Below, piece after piece: positions 34,894 through 45,205 of a stretch of 64,000 nucleotides of DNA. Positions within the stretch are counted from its first letter, which is position 1, and every line of letters starts with the position of its first letter. This stretch comes from Oscillospiraceae bacterium (lineage in GTDB: Bacteria; Bacillota; Clostridia; Oscillospirales; Ruminococcaceae): NCBI GenBank assembly GCA_015067175.1, contig SVMX01000002.1, positions 124,001-188,000 of the forward strand. The letters are read 5' to 3'. The notes beneath the pieces were generated by a model that did not search any database, had not been told where the DNA came from, and worked only from the letters and a program-made list of their open reading frames with translations. The position numbers were made by a program, and so were the translations under genes.

Positions 34894-35336
34894 TTAAGCA
34901 GCTCCTCCAATCCCTGCACAGCCGCGTCTGCGTCACTCTCACGGATAAGCACCGATATCTCATCAACGCCCGTTGTAATGAGAAGTATCATAGCGTCAAT
35001 GCGGTTGAGCATATTGAACACCTTTGCCGCAAAACCTGCCTGAGTTTCCATATCGCTCGTTTTGATAACTATCTTGCGGTTGCCTGAATTTATCATGGGA
35101 GTGATGGAATGTTTTTCGTTGAGCTGCTTCATTGCGCTAAGCAGCTTACCCATATCGTCATCGCTGAGAGTAAATCCAAAGCCGAAACGCTCGGACATTG
35201 GCGCCGTCATGGATATCATATCAATGTTGATATCTGCCGCTGCAACTGCTGCAAGAGTGTCCTCCATGATAGTCTTGTAAAGAGGAACGTTGTTGAATGT
35301 AACAGCGGATACGTTTTCTGTAACAATAATGCTCAT
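34890..35336 (-). CDS. ACT-domain protein, aspartokinase regulatory-like
   Basis: A 148-residue protein with two ACT domains resembling the C-terminus of aspartokinase (AVTFNNVPLYKTIMEDTLAAVAAADINIDMIS, then AAKVFNMLNRIDAMILLITTGVDEISVLI). No kinase domain is present. ACT domains bind amino acids. Lying between dapB and mscS in a lysine-riboswitch operon, it may sense lysine or threonine or pair with a separate aspartokinase. Confidence 0.85.
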   Translation of the reverse strand: MSIIVTENVSAVTFNNVPLYKTIMEDTLAAVAAADINIDMISMTAPMSERFGFGFTLSDDDMGKLLSAMKQLNEKHSITPMINSGNRKIVIKTSDMETQAGFAAKVFNMLNRIDAMILLITTGVDEISVLIRESDADAAVQGLEELLK

Positions 35337-35337
35337 A

Positions 35338-36096
35338 TCAATTCTCCTTTATCAGATCAGACATTGCATACAGTCCTGCGGGCTTTCCTGCGAGGAACAC
35401 CGCCGCATTCACCGAGCCAACAGCGAATACTTCCTTGGACTGCGCGGAATGCGAAAGTGTGATCACCTCATCGCGGCCTGCAAAAATGATATCGTGGTCG
35501 CCGACTATAGTGCCGCCGCGGATAGCGTGCATTCCTATCTCGTCTGCGCCGCGCTCCTTGCGTACGTTGTGACGGTCGTATACAAAATGCTTGCTATTGG
35601 AAAGCTCCTCGTTTATCGCCTCGCCTATCATGATGGCAGTGCCCGAGGGCGCGTCTTTTTTGAGATTGTGATGCTTTTCAACTATCTCGATATCAAACTG
35701 TCCGCCGAGTATCTGAGTAGCTTTTTTTGCAAGCTCCACGAGCAGATTTATACCAAGCGACATATTGAATGTGAAGAACACGGGTATCTGTGCGGAAGCC
35801 GCAGTTATCTGCGCTCTCTCCTCATCTGAATAGCCAGTGGTAGCAAGCACCAGCGGAACACTGTTCATCTTGCCGTAGTTCAGCAGGTCGGGCAGCGCCG
35901 AGGGGTGAGAAAAATCAATAATAACATCGGGCTTTACAGGCAGATCGAACACCTTGCGGTAAATCTCAAATCCGCCGTAGTTTTCACCCTGAAGATCAAT
36001 GCCCGCGATTATCTCACAGTCGGTGCGCTTTGCGCAAATATCCGCAATAACTCTGCCCATCTTGCCGCACGCGCCTGTAATAGCTATCTTAGTCAT
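35338..36096 (-). CDS. dapB: 4-hydroxy-tetrahydrodipicolinate reductase
   Basis: A 252-residue reductase of the diaminopimelate/lysine pathway. Signatures: ITGACGKMGR (nucleotide loop), VIIDFSHPSAL, ATTGYSDEE, and the catalytic EKHHNLKKDAPSGTA motif. It lies one base from the ACT gene. Confidence 0.97.
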   Translation of the reverse strand: MTKIAITGACGKMGRVIADICAKRTDCEIIAGIDLQGENYGGFEIYRKVFDLPVKPDVIIDFSHPSALPDLLNYGKMNSVPLVLATTGYSDEERAQITAASAQIPVFFTFNMSLGINLLVELAKKATQILGGQFDIEIVEKHHNLKKDAPSGTAIMIGEAINEELSNSKHFVYDRHNVRKERGADEIGMHAIRGGTIVGDHDIIFAGRDEVITLSHSAQSKEVFAVGSVNAAVFLAGKPAGLYAMSDLIKEN

Positions 36097-36129
36097 GTTT
36101 TACGTCCTAACCTTTCGTTTTACTAAACC

Positions 36130-36152
36130 GCCGCACCCTTGCGGGGTGCGGC
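36130..36152 (-). repeat. GC-rich hairpin between dapA and dapB
   Basis: A perfect 9-bp stem (GCCGCACCC and its complement) with a five-base loop and no T-tract in either direction. It may be an mRNA processing or stabilising element. Confidence 0.55.
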
Positions 36153-36162
36153 AGAAGCGATA

Positions 36163-37056
36163 TTACTTTATCTTGCCTACAAGTCCGAGAGCGTCCATCT
36201 CAGCACGGAGAGCCGCGATCTGCGCGTCGGTCATGCGGTAGAGAGGAAGTCTGCACTCGCCTGCGTCAAAGCCCATGATATTGAGCGCTTCCTTTGCGGG
36301 AATGGGGTTTACGTCCATAAACAGAGCCTTTTCAAAGCTGAGTATCTTTTTCTGGATAGCGAGCGCCTCCTCGCGCTTGCCCTCTAAGAACAGCATTACT
36401 TCATCGTGCTTTTCCTTGGGCATAAGGTTAGAGGTTACGGAGATAACGCCCTTGCCTCCGATAGCCAAAGCAGGAAGCACCTCGTCGTCGTTGCCGGAAT
36501 AGATGTCAAGATCGGTGTATGCGGCGATCTGCATCATAAGGCTCATGTTGCCGCTTGCTTCCTTTGTTGCAACGATGTTCTTATGTACGGCGCACTCCTT
36601 GTAGCAGTCGATGGAAATGCCCATGCCTGTTCTTGTAGGAACGTTGTACAGCACGATGGGAACATTCACACTGTCTGCAATTGCAAGGAAATGCTTTGCA
36701 AGGCCTCGCTGAGAGGTCTTGTTGTAGTAAGGAGTTACCTGAAGCAGAGCGTCAGCGCCGACCTTTTCAGCTTCCTTTGAAAGCTCGATAGCATAGCCTG
36801 TGTCGTTGCTGCCTGTGCCTGCGATTATCGGAACACGCTTAGCCGCACGCTCTACTGTAAAGCGGATAGCCTCGATGTGCTCCTCATCTGTCATGGTGGA
36901 GGCTTCACCTGTCGTGCCACAAACTACGATAGCATCAATGCTGTTTTCGATCTGAAAATCGATCATTCTGCCGAACTCCTCATAGTTGATGGAGCCGTCA
37001 GTGTGCATAGGGGTCACGATAGCGGTAGCCGCACCTGTGAAAATTGTGTTATTCAT
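36163..37056 (-). CDS. dapA: 4-hydroxy-tetrahydrodipicolinate synthase
   Basis: A 297-residue aldolase condensing pyruvate with aspartate semialdehyde. Motifs: VVCGTTGEASTMTDEEH, VLYNVPTRTGM with the catalytic Tyr, and IVATKEASGN with the Schiff-base Lys. The ATG at 37056 has GAGG nine bases upstream; an in-frame TTG two codons earlier is less likely. Confidence 0.97.
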   Translation of the reverse strand: MNNTIFTGAATAIVTPMHTDGSINYEEFGRMIDFQIENSIDAIVVCGTTGEASTMTDEEHIEAIRFTVERAAKRVPIIAGTGSNDTGYAIELSKEAEKVGADALLQVTPYYNKTSQRGLAKHFLAIADSVNVPIVLYNVPTRTGMGISIDCYKECAVHKNIVATKEASGNMSLMMQIAAYTDLDIYSGNDDEVLPALAIGGKGVISVTSNLMPKEKHDEVMLFLEGKREEALAIQKKILSFEKALFMDVNPIPAKEALNIMGFDAGECRLPLYRMTDAQIAALRAEMDALGLVGKIK

Positions 37057-37144
37057 GATCAATTACCTCAAATGGTCGTTAAAATCAATAAAAACGTCTA
37101 TCCAATAACGGCGAGACGCCGCAGATGTGGGTATATCGTCGTTA

Positions 37145-38227
37145 TTACTTGTCAAAGTAGCCCTTTGCTGCATACAGCTCTGCCATCAGAACTGCACCAC
37201 CTGCTGCACCTCTCAGAGTGTTGTGGGAAAGGCATACGAACTTGTAGTCATACTGTGTATCCTCGCGCAGTCTGCCGATAGATACTGCCATACCGCCCTC
37301 AAGGTTTCTGTGCAGCTTAGCCTGGGGCATATTGTCCTCTTCAAAGTAGTTAAGGAACTGCTTGGGAGCAGAGGGGAGGTCAAGCTCCTGAGGAACGCCC
37401 TTGAACTCCTTCCAGATGTTAAGGATCTCTTCCTTGCTGGGCTTGTTCTCAAACTTTACGAATACTGCTGCGAAGTGACCGTTGGAAACGGGAACACGCA
37501 GGCACTGTGTTGTGATGCAGGGGGACTCTGCCTTTACGATCTTGCCGTCCTTGATCTCGCCCCAAACCTTCAGAGGCTCCTGCTCAGACTTTTCTTCCTC
37601 GCCGCCGATAAAGGGAATGAGGTTGTCGACCATCTCGGGCCATGTCTCAAAGGTCTTGCCTGCGCCGGAAATTGCCTGATATGTACAAGCGAGAACGTCC
37701 TTGATGCCGAACTTTCTCAGAGGAGAGAGTGCGGGAACATAGCTCTGGATAGAGCAGTTGGACTTAACGGAGATAAATCCGCGCTTTGTGCCAAGGCGAG
37801 CCTTCTGAGCCTCAACGATAGCCATGTGCTCGTCGTTGATCTCGGGGATTATCATGGGAACATCGTCTGTGAAACGGTGTGCGGAGTTATTGGACATAAC
37901 AGGGCACTCAGCCTTTGCATACTTCTCCTCGAGAGCCTTGATCTCGTCCTTCTTCATATCAACTGCGCAGAACACGAAATCAACCATGCCTGCGATCTCT
38001 TCAACGTCAGCGGAAGCGTCCTTAACGATGATGTCAGCCATGCTTGCGGGCATGGGAGTATCCATAAACCATCTTTCGCCTACTGCGTCTTTATATGTCT
38101 TACCTGCGGAACGGGGAGATGCTGCGAGAGCAACTACATTGAACCAGGGGTGGTTCTCGAGCAGCGTAGCAAAACGCTGACCTACCATACCTGTTGCACC
38201 GATGATGCCGACATTATACTTTTTCAT
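37145..38227 (-). CDS. asd: Aspartate-semialdehyde dehydrogenase
   Basis: A 360-residue enzyme that makes aspartate semialdehyde for lysine, methionine and threonine. It has GIIGATGMVGQRFATLL at the N-terminus and VKSNCSIQSYV with the catalytic Cys. It resembles the longer archaeal/fungal-type branch in length. The ATG at 38227 is chosen for AGGAAAGGA upstream and the canonical N-terminus. First gene after the lysine riboswitch. Confidence 0.95.
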   Translation of the reverse strand: MKKYNVGIIGATGMVGQRFATLLENHPWFNVVALAASPRSAGKTYKDAVGERWFMDTPMPASMADIIVKDASADVEEIAGMVDFVFCAVDMKKDEIKALEEKYAKAECPVMSNNSAHRFTDDVPMIIPEINDEHMAIVEAQKARLGTKRGFISVKSNCSIQSYVPALSPLRKFGIKDVLACTYQAISGAGKTFETWPEMVDNLIPFIGGEEEKSEQEPLKVWGEIKDGKIVKAESPCITTQCLRVPVSNGHFAAVFVKFENKPSKEEILNIWKEFKGVPQELDLPSAPKQFLNYFEEDNMPQAKLHRNLEGGMAVSIGRLREDTQYDYKFVCLSHNTLRGAAGGAVLMAELYAAKGYFDK

Positions 38228-38285
38228 AGCTGTGTCCTTTCCTGTCCGTTTTTCGGACTTTAACATATTTTAGCGGGCTGTGCCC

Positions 38286-38530
38286 TTTTTTATAACAAAA
38301 AACGCCGATGATAATATACGTCATCGGCTGTCATTATGCTGAAAAGCTTTGAATATTGGATAGCCCTCCATCACTTAAACAAGTCGATGACAATCATACG
38401 CTTGTTCAACGTATGACCAGAAATGCACACGGCGGAATGTACACTCTTCGGCGGTAAGCCTTTCGCGCCCCGACCTCCGTCAGTCATCAAGGGGTACGCT
38501 AATCATCTGTCCCGCGCCTCTATCACATCG
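38286..38530 (-). promoter_or_regulatory. Lysine riboswitch (L box) with intrinsic terminator
   Basis: The minus-strand leader carries L-box landmarks in order: GATAGAGGCGCG, GGGGCGCGAAAGGC, CGCCGAAG, and the loop arm CTGGTCATACG near ACTTG. It ends with an 8-bp terminator hairpin (GCCGATGA/TCATCGGC, 38294-38318) and a T-tract just before asd. Binding lysine would cause premature termination and shut off asd-dapA-dapB-ACT-mscS. Confidence 0.88.
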
Positions 38531-38549
38531 GATATTTCCGATATGCTTT

Positions 38550-38578
38550 ATTTTATCATATATATTTACGTTTGTCAA
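38550..38578 (-). promoter_or_regulatory. Promoter of the lysine operon
   Basis: TTGACA, a 17-base spacer and TAAAAT on the minus strand. Transcription would start near 38543, just ahead of the riboswitch. Confidence 0.85.
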
Positions 38579-38644
38579 CGGTTATTCAGCTAAATATTAT
38601 CAAAATTCGACCTCATATTTGGTGAAATTGATGTGATGTGTCAA

Positions 38645-38673
38645 TTGAAAACACGCCGCAGTTGTGGTACAAT
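38645..38673 (+). promoter_or_regulatory. Promoter of the queA-tgt operon
   Basis: TTGAAA, a 17-base spacer and TACAAT, about 44 bases before queA. Confidence 0.78.
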
Positions 38674-38716
38674 ATATAATGAAATATTATGTAATTATCA
38701 GGAACGAGGATAAAAT

Positions 38717-39745
38717 ATGCTGAAATCAGAGTTTTACTACGACCTTCCCGAAAGGCTTATCGCACAGACTCCTGTTGAGCCGCGCGACAGCTCACGTCTT
38801 ATGAAAGTAGACCGCGAAACGGGCGAGATAACCCACGACCGCTTCTACAATATATGCGACTATCTGAAAAAAGGCGACTTGCTGGTCATGAACGACAGCC
38901 GCGTATTCCCTGCGCGCCTTTACGGAACCAAAAAGGACACAGGCGCAAATGTCGAGCTTCTTTTGCTGAAGCGCCGATCCCTCACCGACTGGGAATCCAT
39001 GGTGCGCCCCGGCAAAAAGCTTAAAGCAGGTGCGGTTGTGGAATTCCCAGAGGGACTTTCCTGCGAGGTACTAGAGACCGTTGAAGAGGGAAACCGTATC
39101 GTGCGCTTTTCTTTTGAGGGCGATTTCTTTGATATACTCGACCGTATCGGTCAGATGCCCCTGCCGCCCTACATCACTGCGAAATTAGAGAAGAAAGACC
39201 GCTACAACACCATCTACTGCCGCGAAACAGGCAGTGCGGCGGCTCCCACAGCGGGACTTCATTTTACCGATGAGGTGTTTGCAAAGCTTGCCGAAAAGGG
39301 TGTTGACACCGCGTATGTTACGCTTCATGTGGGACTTGGAACATTTCGTCCCGTCAAGGAGGACAATATCCTCGATCACAAGATGCACGTTGAGCATTTC
39401 TCCGTGCCCGAGGAAACTGCGGAAAAAATTGCCGAGTGCAAAGCACGCGGCGGCCGCGTTATCGCGGTAGGCACTACCTCCTGCCGCACGCTGGAATCCG
39501 CTGCAGGCATGAGCGAAAGCGGCGAGATAATCGCCTGCTCTGCCGACACAGGTATATTTATCTATCCCGGCTACAAGTTCAAGGCGATAGACGGACTTAT
39601 CACGAATTTCCATCTGCCCGAGAGCACGCTGATAATGCTTGTCAGCGCATTTATGGGCAAGGATAACACAATGAATGCATACAAGTGCGCTATCGAAAAC
39701 GAATACCGCTTTTTCTCGTTTGGCGATAGTATGGCCATTCTGTAA
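38717..39745 (+). CDS. queA: tRNA preQ1(34) S-adenosylmethionine ribosyltransferase-isomerase
   Basis: A 342-residue enzyme that transfers the ribosyl group of SAM to preQ1 in tRNA during queuosine synthesis. Motifs: [49 protein letters not shown], and [12 protein letters not shown]. Length is normal. It shares an operon with tgt, the enzyme for the preceding step. Confidence 0.97.
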   Translation: MLKSEFYYDLPERLIAQTPVEPRDSSRLMKVDRETGEITHDRFYNICDYLKKGDLLVMNDSRVFPARLYGTKKDTGANVELLLLKRRSLTDWESMVRPGKKLKAGAVVEFPEGLSCEVLETVEEGNRIVRFSFEGDFFDILDRIGQMPLPPYITAKLEKKDRYNTIYCRETGSAAAPTAGLHFTDEVFAKLAEKGVDTAYVTLHVGLGTFRPVKEDNILDHKMHVEHFSVPEETAEKIAECKARGGRVIAVGTTSCRTLESAAGMSESGEIIACSADTGIFIYPGYKFKAIDGLITNFHLPESTLIMLVSAFMGKDNTMNAYKCAIENEYRFFSFGDSMAIL

Positions 39746-39752
39746 AAAACAC

Positions 39753-40007
39753 ATGACCAAAAGAAAGATAGTCTTTATGATCATTGCCACTTTTCTGCTT
39801 CTTGCTGTGGTATTCGCCATTATCGACATAAGCAGAGCAAGAGGCGGCGAAGCTCCGCTGTTTTGCATAAGTACTGACAGCGCGAATTTTGTCGGGCTTG
39901 GCTACGGATTTTATATCGAATATCCGCCTGCATATACGGGAACGAATATCGGCTCGTATATATTCTATATCTTTGGCATACCTGTCGTGAACACATTGAT
40001 AAATTAG
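39753..40007 (+). CDS. Small membrane-anchored or secreted protein (84 aa)
   Basis: A short frame with a basic start (MTKRKIVF) and one hydrophobic helix (MIIATFLLLAVVFAII), then an aromatic-rich segment (GLGYGFYIEYPPAYTG). It fills the gap between queA and the phosphoesterase gene in the same direction. The ribosome binding site is poor, so translation is less certain. No family is recognised. Confidence 0.55.
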   Translation: MTKRKIVFMIIATFLLLAVVFAIIDISRARGGEAPLFCISTDSANFVGLGYGFYIEYPPAYTGTNIGSYIFYIFGIPVVNTLIN

Positions 40008-40015
40008 AGGTGACG

Positions 40016-41107
40016 ATGCTTAACATAATAAGACCGCAGCTCCCCGAAAACTGCCGTATCATCTGCGTCAGCGATATACACACCCATTGGCAGGCGCTTC
40101 ACGAGCTGCTGAAAAAATGCCGCTACAAAGCAGGCGAGGACTTTCTCTTTATCCTCGGCGATATACTGGAGCGCGGAAACGACAACATCAATGCACTAAG
40201 ATACGTTATGAAGCTTGCTGAATCGCCGCGTGTTTTCGTTATCGAGGGCAACAACGACACCTACGTTACAGGTCTTGCCCTTCGTTACGACGACCAAAAG
40301 TTTCTGGAGCGTTTCAGTGCGAAGTCTGACTGCTGCTTTGGCGAGATGGCGCAAAAGCTTGACATAAGCGACTTTTCCGAGGACACCTCCGCAAAACGAA
40401 AAGCAGTATATGAAGCTTACAAGACAGAGATAGACTTTATCCACGATCTGCCCGAGGTCATTGAAACCGAAGACTTCATCTTCGTCCATGCGGGTATCCT
40501 TGACAAGCCCGACTGGGAAAACTGTGAGCAGTACGATGTGATGCTGATAAAACGCTTTGTGGATAAGGCTCATCAGTCGCCAAAGACCGTTATCTGCGGT
40601 CACTTCCCCACTTATGCCATAGGACGTCAAAATGACAATCTGCCGATAACAGACAATGAACGGCGTATAATAGACATAGACGGCGGCGCAGGCGTTAAGC
40701 CCGCTTCTCAGCTAAATGCTTTTATCATAACAAAAAACGGCAGAGAATACAGCTATTTCACCGAGTTTATGCCTTTAGGCGAAAAAAAGACCGTTATCGC
40801 AGACTGCTCAGGCTGCGACGGCTGGATATACGCTGATTTTGAACAGCACCGCTTCCGGTGCTTGAACGAGCCTGCACCCGAGGGCTTCGCGGTATTCCGT
40901 AATCTTGATACGGAAGAAAAGGGGCTTGCCCCTCTCTGCATGAGCGGCGAATGGGGCGGCACGCTCCATGTTTGGGGCAACCTCAATGCGTTTCCGAGTG
41001 TAAAAAAAGGCGAGCCGATATGGATATTCGCAGAATACGGCGACTATTGCTGGTGCATAACTGCAAGCGGCGAGGTCGGAAGCGTGCCGAAAAACGTCAT
41101 AGAATAA
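40016..41107 (+). CDS. Calcineurin-like metallophosphoesterase
   Basis: A 363-residue protein. Residues ~1-245 form the phosphoesterase core: VSDIHTHWQ (DxH), LGDILERGN (GD), EGNNDTYV in place of GNHE, and CGHFPTYAIG (GH). This resembles PPP-type bacterial phosphatases. The C-terminal ~110 residues are a beta-rich extension of unknown role. GAGG lies five bases before the ATG. Confidence 0.85.
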   Translation: MLNIIRPQLPENCRIICVSDIHTHWQALHELLKKCRYKAGEDFLFILGDILERGNDNINALRYVMKLAESPRVFVIEGNNDTYVTGLALRYDDQKFLERFSAKSDCCFGEMAQKLDISDFSEDTSAKRKAVYEAYKTEIDFIHDLPEVIETEDFIFVHAGILDKPDWENCEQYDVMLIKRFVDKAHQSPKTVICGHFPTYAIGRQNDNLPITDNERRIIDIDGGAGVKPASQLNAFIITKNGREYSYFTEFMPLGEKKTVIADCSGCDGWIYADFEQHRFRCLNEPAPEGFAVFRNLDTEEKGLAPLCMSGEWGGTLHVWGNLNAFPSVKKGEPIWIFAEYGDYCWCITASGEVGSVPKNVIE

Positions 41108-42304
<1,197 letters not shown>

Positions 42305-42321
42305 CAGTTAGGAGGCACAGC

Positions 42322-43137
42322 ATGAAAAACGGCAAGCTTTATATTCCCGATGGTTCGGTATCGTATTATATCGCGGTGCTGCTTTCATTCATTGGCACAG
42401 CGGCGTTTATATGGTGCAATCTGCAATGCTACGGCGCTTTAAACTTAGAATTTGCGGCTGCTGAGGTTAATATAGAGGGCTTTATCAAAGTTGAAGCATG
42501 GATATATGCAGTCGGTGCGCTGCACCTTATCGCTAACCTGTCTGTGCCTATCGGCTATATCCTCGCAAAAAAGAAGCTGTGGCTAGCGGGAATCTACGGC
42601 TGGGGCGAAACACTTCACAGCGTCGTATGCGTTTTTGCTCTGATCGTACAGGCGGCTATCTTTGTCATCACTAATTTCCTGCGTTTGAATGATCTTGTGA
42701 ATTTCGATATGCCTTGGTATGAAACATTACTTGCTTTCTTCCTTCTATTCCTGCTATTCGGAATGGTCGTGTTCTTTTTCATTGCCATAGCAGTAATAAC
42801 CACGGCTATTTTCAGCGCATTGAAATCTATCCCGTTTGCCGCGAACGCTATAATTTATAAGATAACAGACGAAGATATCCTGCATGGAAAAAAGCTTATT
42901 TCAGTTATCACTGCGCTGTGTTGGCTTGCAGCGCCTTTGCTGGAGCTTTTCATAGCGTTCTGTATTAAACCGTACATCGGCATTGACTTAAACAGGCTTT
43001 CGGCGATATTTATTCCGTATACTATTCATGCCGCGGCTGCGGTGCTTTTTGGTCTTTCTTTGAAAAATAAAGCTGTCGCTGAACAGTCAGTAGAACAGGC
43101 TATCCCTGCAGAAGTTCCGAGAAACTACAAGGGCTGA
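42322..43137 (+). CDS. Polytopic membrane protein of unknown function
   Basis: A 271-residue integral membrane protein with about five to six predicted helices (for example residues ~12-32, ~52-78, ~90-118, ~132-165, ~195-215 and ~230-250). AGGAGG precedes the ATG. It closes the queA-tgt gene series. The long hydrophobic stretches suggest a transporter-like or sensor membrane domain, but no family is recognised. Confidence 0.75.
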   Translation: MKNGKLYIPDGSVSYYIAVLLSFIGTAAFIWCNLQCYGALNLEFAAAEVNIEGFIKVEAWIYAVGALHLIANLSVPIGYILAKKKLWLAGIYGWGETLHSVVCVFALIVQAAIFVITNFLRLNDLVNFDMPWYETLLAFFLLFLLFGMVVFFFIAIAVITTAIFSALKSIPFAANAIIYKITDEDILHGKKLISVITALCWLAAPLLELFIAFCIKPYIGIDLNRLSAIFIPYTIHAAAAVLFGLSLKNKAVAEQSVEQAIPAEVPRNYKG

Positions 43138-43148
43138 TATAACAAAAA

Positions 43149-43393
43149 AGCTGAGAAGAATTAAACTTCTCAGCTGAGACCGGCGAAAAAGTCCCGTTGG
43201 GACTTTTCCGCCGAAACATCCGCACTGCCCGCACTCATTGGCGGCGATGCCGCCAATTCGCACAGTTGTGCGGATAGAAGTGTTTTTTGACCGAAGTGAA
43301 TTCGGTCAAAAAAAATTATGAAAAATGCCCGCAAAGCGGGCACAAATGAGGTTTTTCGACAAACTGAGCTGAGAAGAATTAAACTTCTCAGCT
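43149..43393. repeat. Six-hairpin intergenic array bounded by duplicated 27-bp palindrome
   Basis: In 245 bases there are six stem-loops: 43149-43175, 43181-43213, a nested cruciform 43218-43275, 43283-43313 (13-bp stem), 43326-43342, and 43367-43393. The first and last are the same 27-base palindrome (10-bp stem AGCTGAGAAG). T/A tracts point outward. It lies between convergent genes and may act as a multiple terminator or be a MITE-like element. Confidence 0.75.
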
Positions 43394-43401
43394 TTTATTT
43401 T

Positions 43402-44346
43402 TTATTTAAGGAAGCCCTCGATAATTTTTGCCTCTGCTTCCTCCTCGGTAAGTCCGAGCGTGCAGAGCTTCAAAAGCTGCTCGCCTGCGATCTTTCCGAT
43501 AGCCGCCTCGTGTATAAGCGCCGCGTCAACGTGAGCGGCATTGAGCGCGGGCTGTGCATCAACCGTGCCGTTTTCGGCAAGGATAGCGTCACACGCAGAA
43601 TGTCCCGTGCAACGATTGTTGCCCTCGACAAGCGAATAAAACTCCTGATGTGAATTTCCCTTTGCAACAGAACGCGAAACAATATCCGCGCCTGAATCCT
43701 CGCCGTCAAGTCTTACCTTGAAATTGGAAACAGCGACCTCAGCGTTATCTGTCATAATTCGTTCACGCACGATAAGCTTCGCATTTTTGCCCAGAACAGC
43801 ATTGGTGTTTCTGGTAGAATGATCAACTCCGCCGAGCTGTATGGTGTCCATTTCAAGACGGGAGTTCTCCTCAAGATAGCAGTCTGTAACAGGGTCAATG
43901 CTCTTCTGACCTGTTCCTGTGCCTGTTCCGATATGCTTCTCCTTGTACAGTACCTTGCTGTCCTTAGCAAGGAAAAAGCGATGTATGCCGTTGTGGCGTG
44001 CCTGCTCCTCACCATCGTTGTGAACTCCGCAGCCTGCTACAACGACCACATCAGCGCCCTCGCCGATATAAAAATCGTTATAAACAAGGTCGTCTACATC
44101 GCTGTGAGTAACACAAGCAGGAATAAACACAGTTTCGCCCTTGGTGTTGGGCTTTACAGTGATAACAATGCCGGGCTTGTCCTCTTTAGGCTCGATAGAA
44201 ACGTTCGGAGAAGACTTTCTGCCCGCACACTGACTGTCTTCGCGGATATTGTAAGCGCCCGAAAACTCGCCGCCGTCAAAATCCGAAATGACCTTCAGTA
44301 GATCACCTGTAATATCGTTAAAATTCATGTTCATAATATCATTCAT
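43402..44346 (-). CDS. sufD: SufB/SufD family Fe-S cluster scaffold protein
   Basis: A 314-residue protein of the SufBD beta-helix family. The C-terminal block SEVxHEAAIGKI-like (DAALIHEAAIGKIAGEQLLKL) and the VVVVAGCGVHNDGEEQ region match. It is shorter than usual SufB (~470) or SufD (~400). With only sufC beside it, the pair fits the minimal two-gene SMS/SufBC systems of anaerobes. GGAGGTG precedes the ATG, which overlaps the sufC stop. Confidence 0.82.
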   Translation of the reverse strand: MNDIMNMNFNDITGDLLKVISDFDGGEFSGAYNIREDSQCAGRKSSPNVSIEPKEDKPGIVITVKPNTKGETVFIPACVTHSDVDDLVYNDFYIGEGADVVVVAGCGVHNDGEEQARHNGIHRFFLAKDSKVLYKEKHIGTGTGTGQKSIDPVTDCYLEENSRLEMDTIQLGGVDHSTRNTNAVLGKNAKLIVRERIMTDNAEVAVSNFKVRLDGEDSGADIVSRSVAKGNSHQEFYSLVEGNNRCTGHSACDAILAENGTVDAQPALNAAHVDAALIHEAAIGKIAGEQLLKLCTLGLTEEEAEAKIIEGFLK

Positions 44347-45068
44347 CGACAAGCACCTCCGCTGAGCTTGGGACATGAGCAGGTATACTCGCCCTTTAAC
44401 AGAGCGGGAAGTATCTCCTCACGCGGTCCCGCTGTTCTGATCTTTCCGTTTGCAACAACGATTATCTCATCTGCAATGGACAGTATGCGCTCCTGATGAG
44501 AAATGACCACCAGTGTGCCGTCGGTGTTGTTTCTTATATCCTCAAAGGTCTCTACCAGTCTTGAGAAGCTCCAAAGGTCGATACCTGCCTCAGGCTCATC
44601 GAAAACGGAAAGCTTTGCCTTTCGTGCAAGCACAGTTGCTATCTCAATACGCTTAGCCTCACCACCCGAAAGCGCAGTACTCATCTCGCGGTCGATATAC
44701 TCCTCCGCGCAAAGTCCTACCTTTGAAAGCAGGTCGCAAAGCGAGGTCTCCTTCAGTCTTTCTCCTGCCGCAAGTATCAGCAGGTCGCGCACTGTAAGTC
44801 CCTTGAAGCGCACGGGCTGCTGGAAAGCGTATGCAACGCCCTTTTTTGCGCGTTCGGTTATGTTAAGATCGGTTATATCCTCGCCGTCAAGCAGTATCCT
44901 GCCCGACTCGGGAGTTTCAACGCCCGCAATAAGCTTTGCAAGAGTGGTCTTGCCGCCGCCGTTCGGACCTGTAATAACTATAAGCTTGCTGGTCGCCTTG
45001 TAGCTGATATCGTTGACGATAGCCTCGCCGTCAGGCAGACGCCATATAAGATTTTGCAGTTCAAGCAC
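44343..45068 (-). CDS. sufC: Fe-S cluster assembly ATPase SufC
   Basis: A 241-residue ABC ATPase. Walker A GPNGGGKTT, signature motif ALSGGEAKRIEIA, Walker B LSVFDEPEAGIDLWS, and the typical VISHQE His switch are all present. GTG at 45068 is chosen because AAAGGGG lies upstream; the in-frame ATG nine codons earlier has no ribosome site. Confidence 0.93.
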   Translation of the reverse strand: MLELQNLIWRLPDGEAIVNDISYKATSKLIVITGPNGGGKTTLAKLIAGVETPESGRILLDGEDITDLNITERAKKGVAYAFQQPVRFKGLTVRDLLILAAGERLKETSLCDLLSKVGLCAEEYIDREMSTALSGGEAKRIEIATVLARKAKLSVFDEPEAGIDLWSFSRLVETFEDIRNNTDGTLVVISHQERILSIADEIIVVANGKIRTAGPREEILPALLKGEYTCSCPKLSGGACR

Positions 45069-45120
45069 AGTAAATATGCCCCTTTCGCATGACATTGTTA
45101 ATTATATATCTCAATTTAAT

Positions 45121-45150
45121 ATTGTATCATATTTTATAATGCTTTGTCAA
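45121..45150 (-). promoter_or_regulatory. Promoter of sufC-sufD
   Basis: TTGACA, an 18-base spacer and TACAAT on the minus strand, about 50 bases before sufC. Confidence 0.72.
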
Positions 45151-45171
45151 GGATAAAATATACAGTACAGC

Positions 45172-45203
45172 AAAAACTATGACCCGAAAAGCATCGGGTC
45201 ATA
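45172..45203 (-). terminator. Terminator of the remA-to-thiN operon
   Basis: A perfect 10-bp stem (TATGACCCGA and complement), then GTTTTT on the minus strand. It separates the long operon from the suf promoter. Confidence 0.88.
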
Positions 45204-45205
45204 AC

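Noticed and set aside
37127-38263. 378-codon open frame on the plus strand
   Set aside because: Antisense to asd, which has its active-site motif and riboswitch; shadow frame.
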